Assembly: GCA_013812985.1 (NCBI GenBank)
Contig: JACCSN010000165.1
Coordinates: 1 to 15,231 of the forward strand
Source: Hyphomicrobiales bacterium
Lineage (GTDB): Bacteria > Pseudomonadota > Alphaproteobacteria > Rhizobiales > Afifellaceae
DNA length: 15,231 bases
Direction: 5' to 3'
In this document: positions 15,222-15,231 of the stretch, in pieces
Numbering within the stretch: position 1 is the first letter of the stretch
Layout of the letters: every line of letters starts with the position of its first letter
The notes under the pieces: model-generated
What the model saw: only the letters and a program-made list of their open reading frames with translations
Database searches by the model: none
What the model was told of the DNA's origin: nothing
Made by a program: the position numbers and the translations under genes

Positions 15222-15231
15222 GGCGGGGTGA
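15167..15231 (-). repeat. Right copy of the exact 65-bp inverted repeat
   Basis: The exact reverse complement of 63-127, reaching the last base of the window. It may therefore continue further. On the + strand it ends in CGGGTTTTTTGCGTTGACTGAGG, which includes a T6 run and a TTGACT word that resembles a -35 box pointing outward; in the left copy the same word points left, towards the gene start at 26. Confidence 0.85.

Overview
The window reads as high-GC alphaproteobacterial DNA, most likely Hyphomicrobiales (Rhizobiales). The main clues are an NDUFS4-type complex I accessory subunit (a gene of alphaproteobacteria and mitochondria) lying between tRNA-Pro and tRNA-Arg, followed by a full-length replicative dnaE. 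The genus cannot be told from the sequence alone.

Layout. (a) Positions 1-127 hold a few codons of a leftward gene running off the window and one copy of a 65-bp repeat. An exact inverted copy of that repeat forms the last 65 bases of the window (15167-15231). (b) Positions about 124-8354 are a decaying prophage or phage-like integrative element. It contains a truncated tyrosine integrase, a lower-GC partner gene, an AlpA-like DNA-binding protein, a stand-alone Spo11/topoisomerase VI-A-like TOPRIM protein, a P4/D5-type primase-helicase broken by a frameshift, a Nu1-like small terminase gene with a nonsense codon, several small phage genes including a tail-type protein, and a leftward BrnT/BrnA toxin-antitoxin pair. 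No large terminase, portal, capsid, sheath or tape-measure gene is present. (c) Positions 8355-12515 are host core DNA on the minus strand: tRNA-Arg(TCT), the complex I gene, tRNA-Pro(TGG) and dnaE. (d) Positions 12516-15231 are a lower-GC accessory patch with a GAF-GGDEF-PilZ protein and an unknown small gene. A GC-rich, hairpin-rich, apparently non-coding stretch follows, ending at the second repeat copy.

How it fits together. The element lies against the 3' end of tRNA-Arg, a common integration target. Its early genes form a tight run with GTGA, ATGA and TGATG overlaps, so they were probably translated in coupled fashion as a replication module. At least two genes in it are clearly broken and two or three more appear frameshifted, while 3.5 kb of dnaE and 1.2 kb of the GGDEF gene stay open. 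This argues for real decay of the element rather than general sequencing error. The toxin-antitoxin pair at its right edge may help retain what is left.

Most worth a second look: the Spo11-like protein without a partner ATPase subunit, the exact 65-bp inverted repeat that also truncates the integrase, the dyad operator-like element at 1067-1132, and the diguanylate cyclase fused to a PilZ-like domain inside a segment bounded by 13-bp direct repeats.
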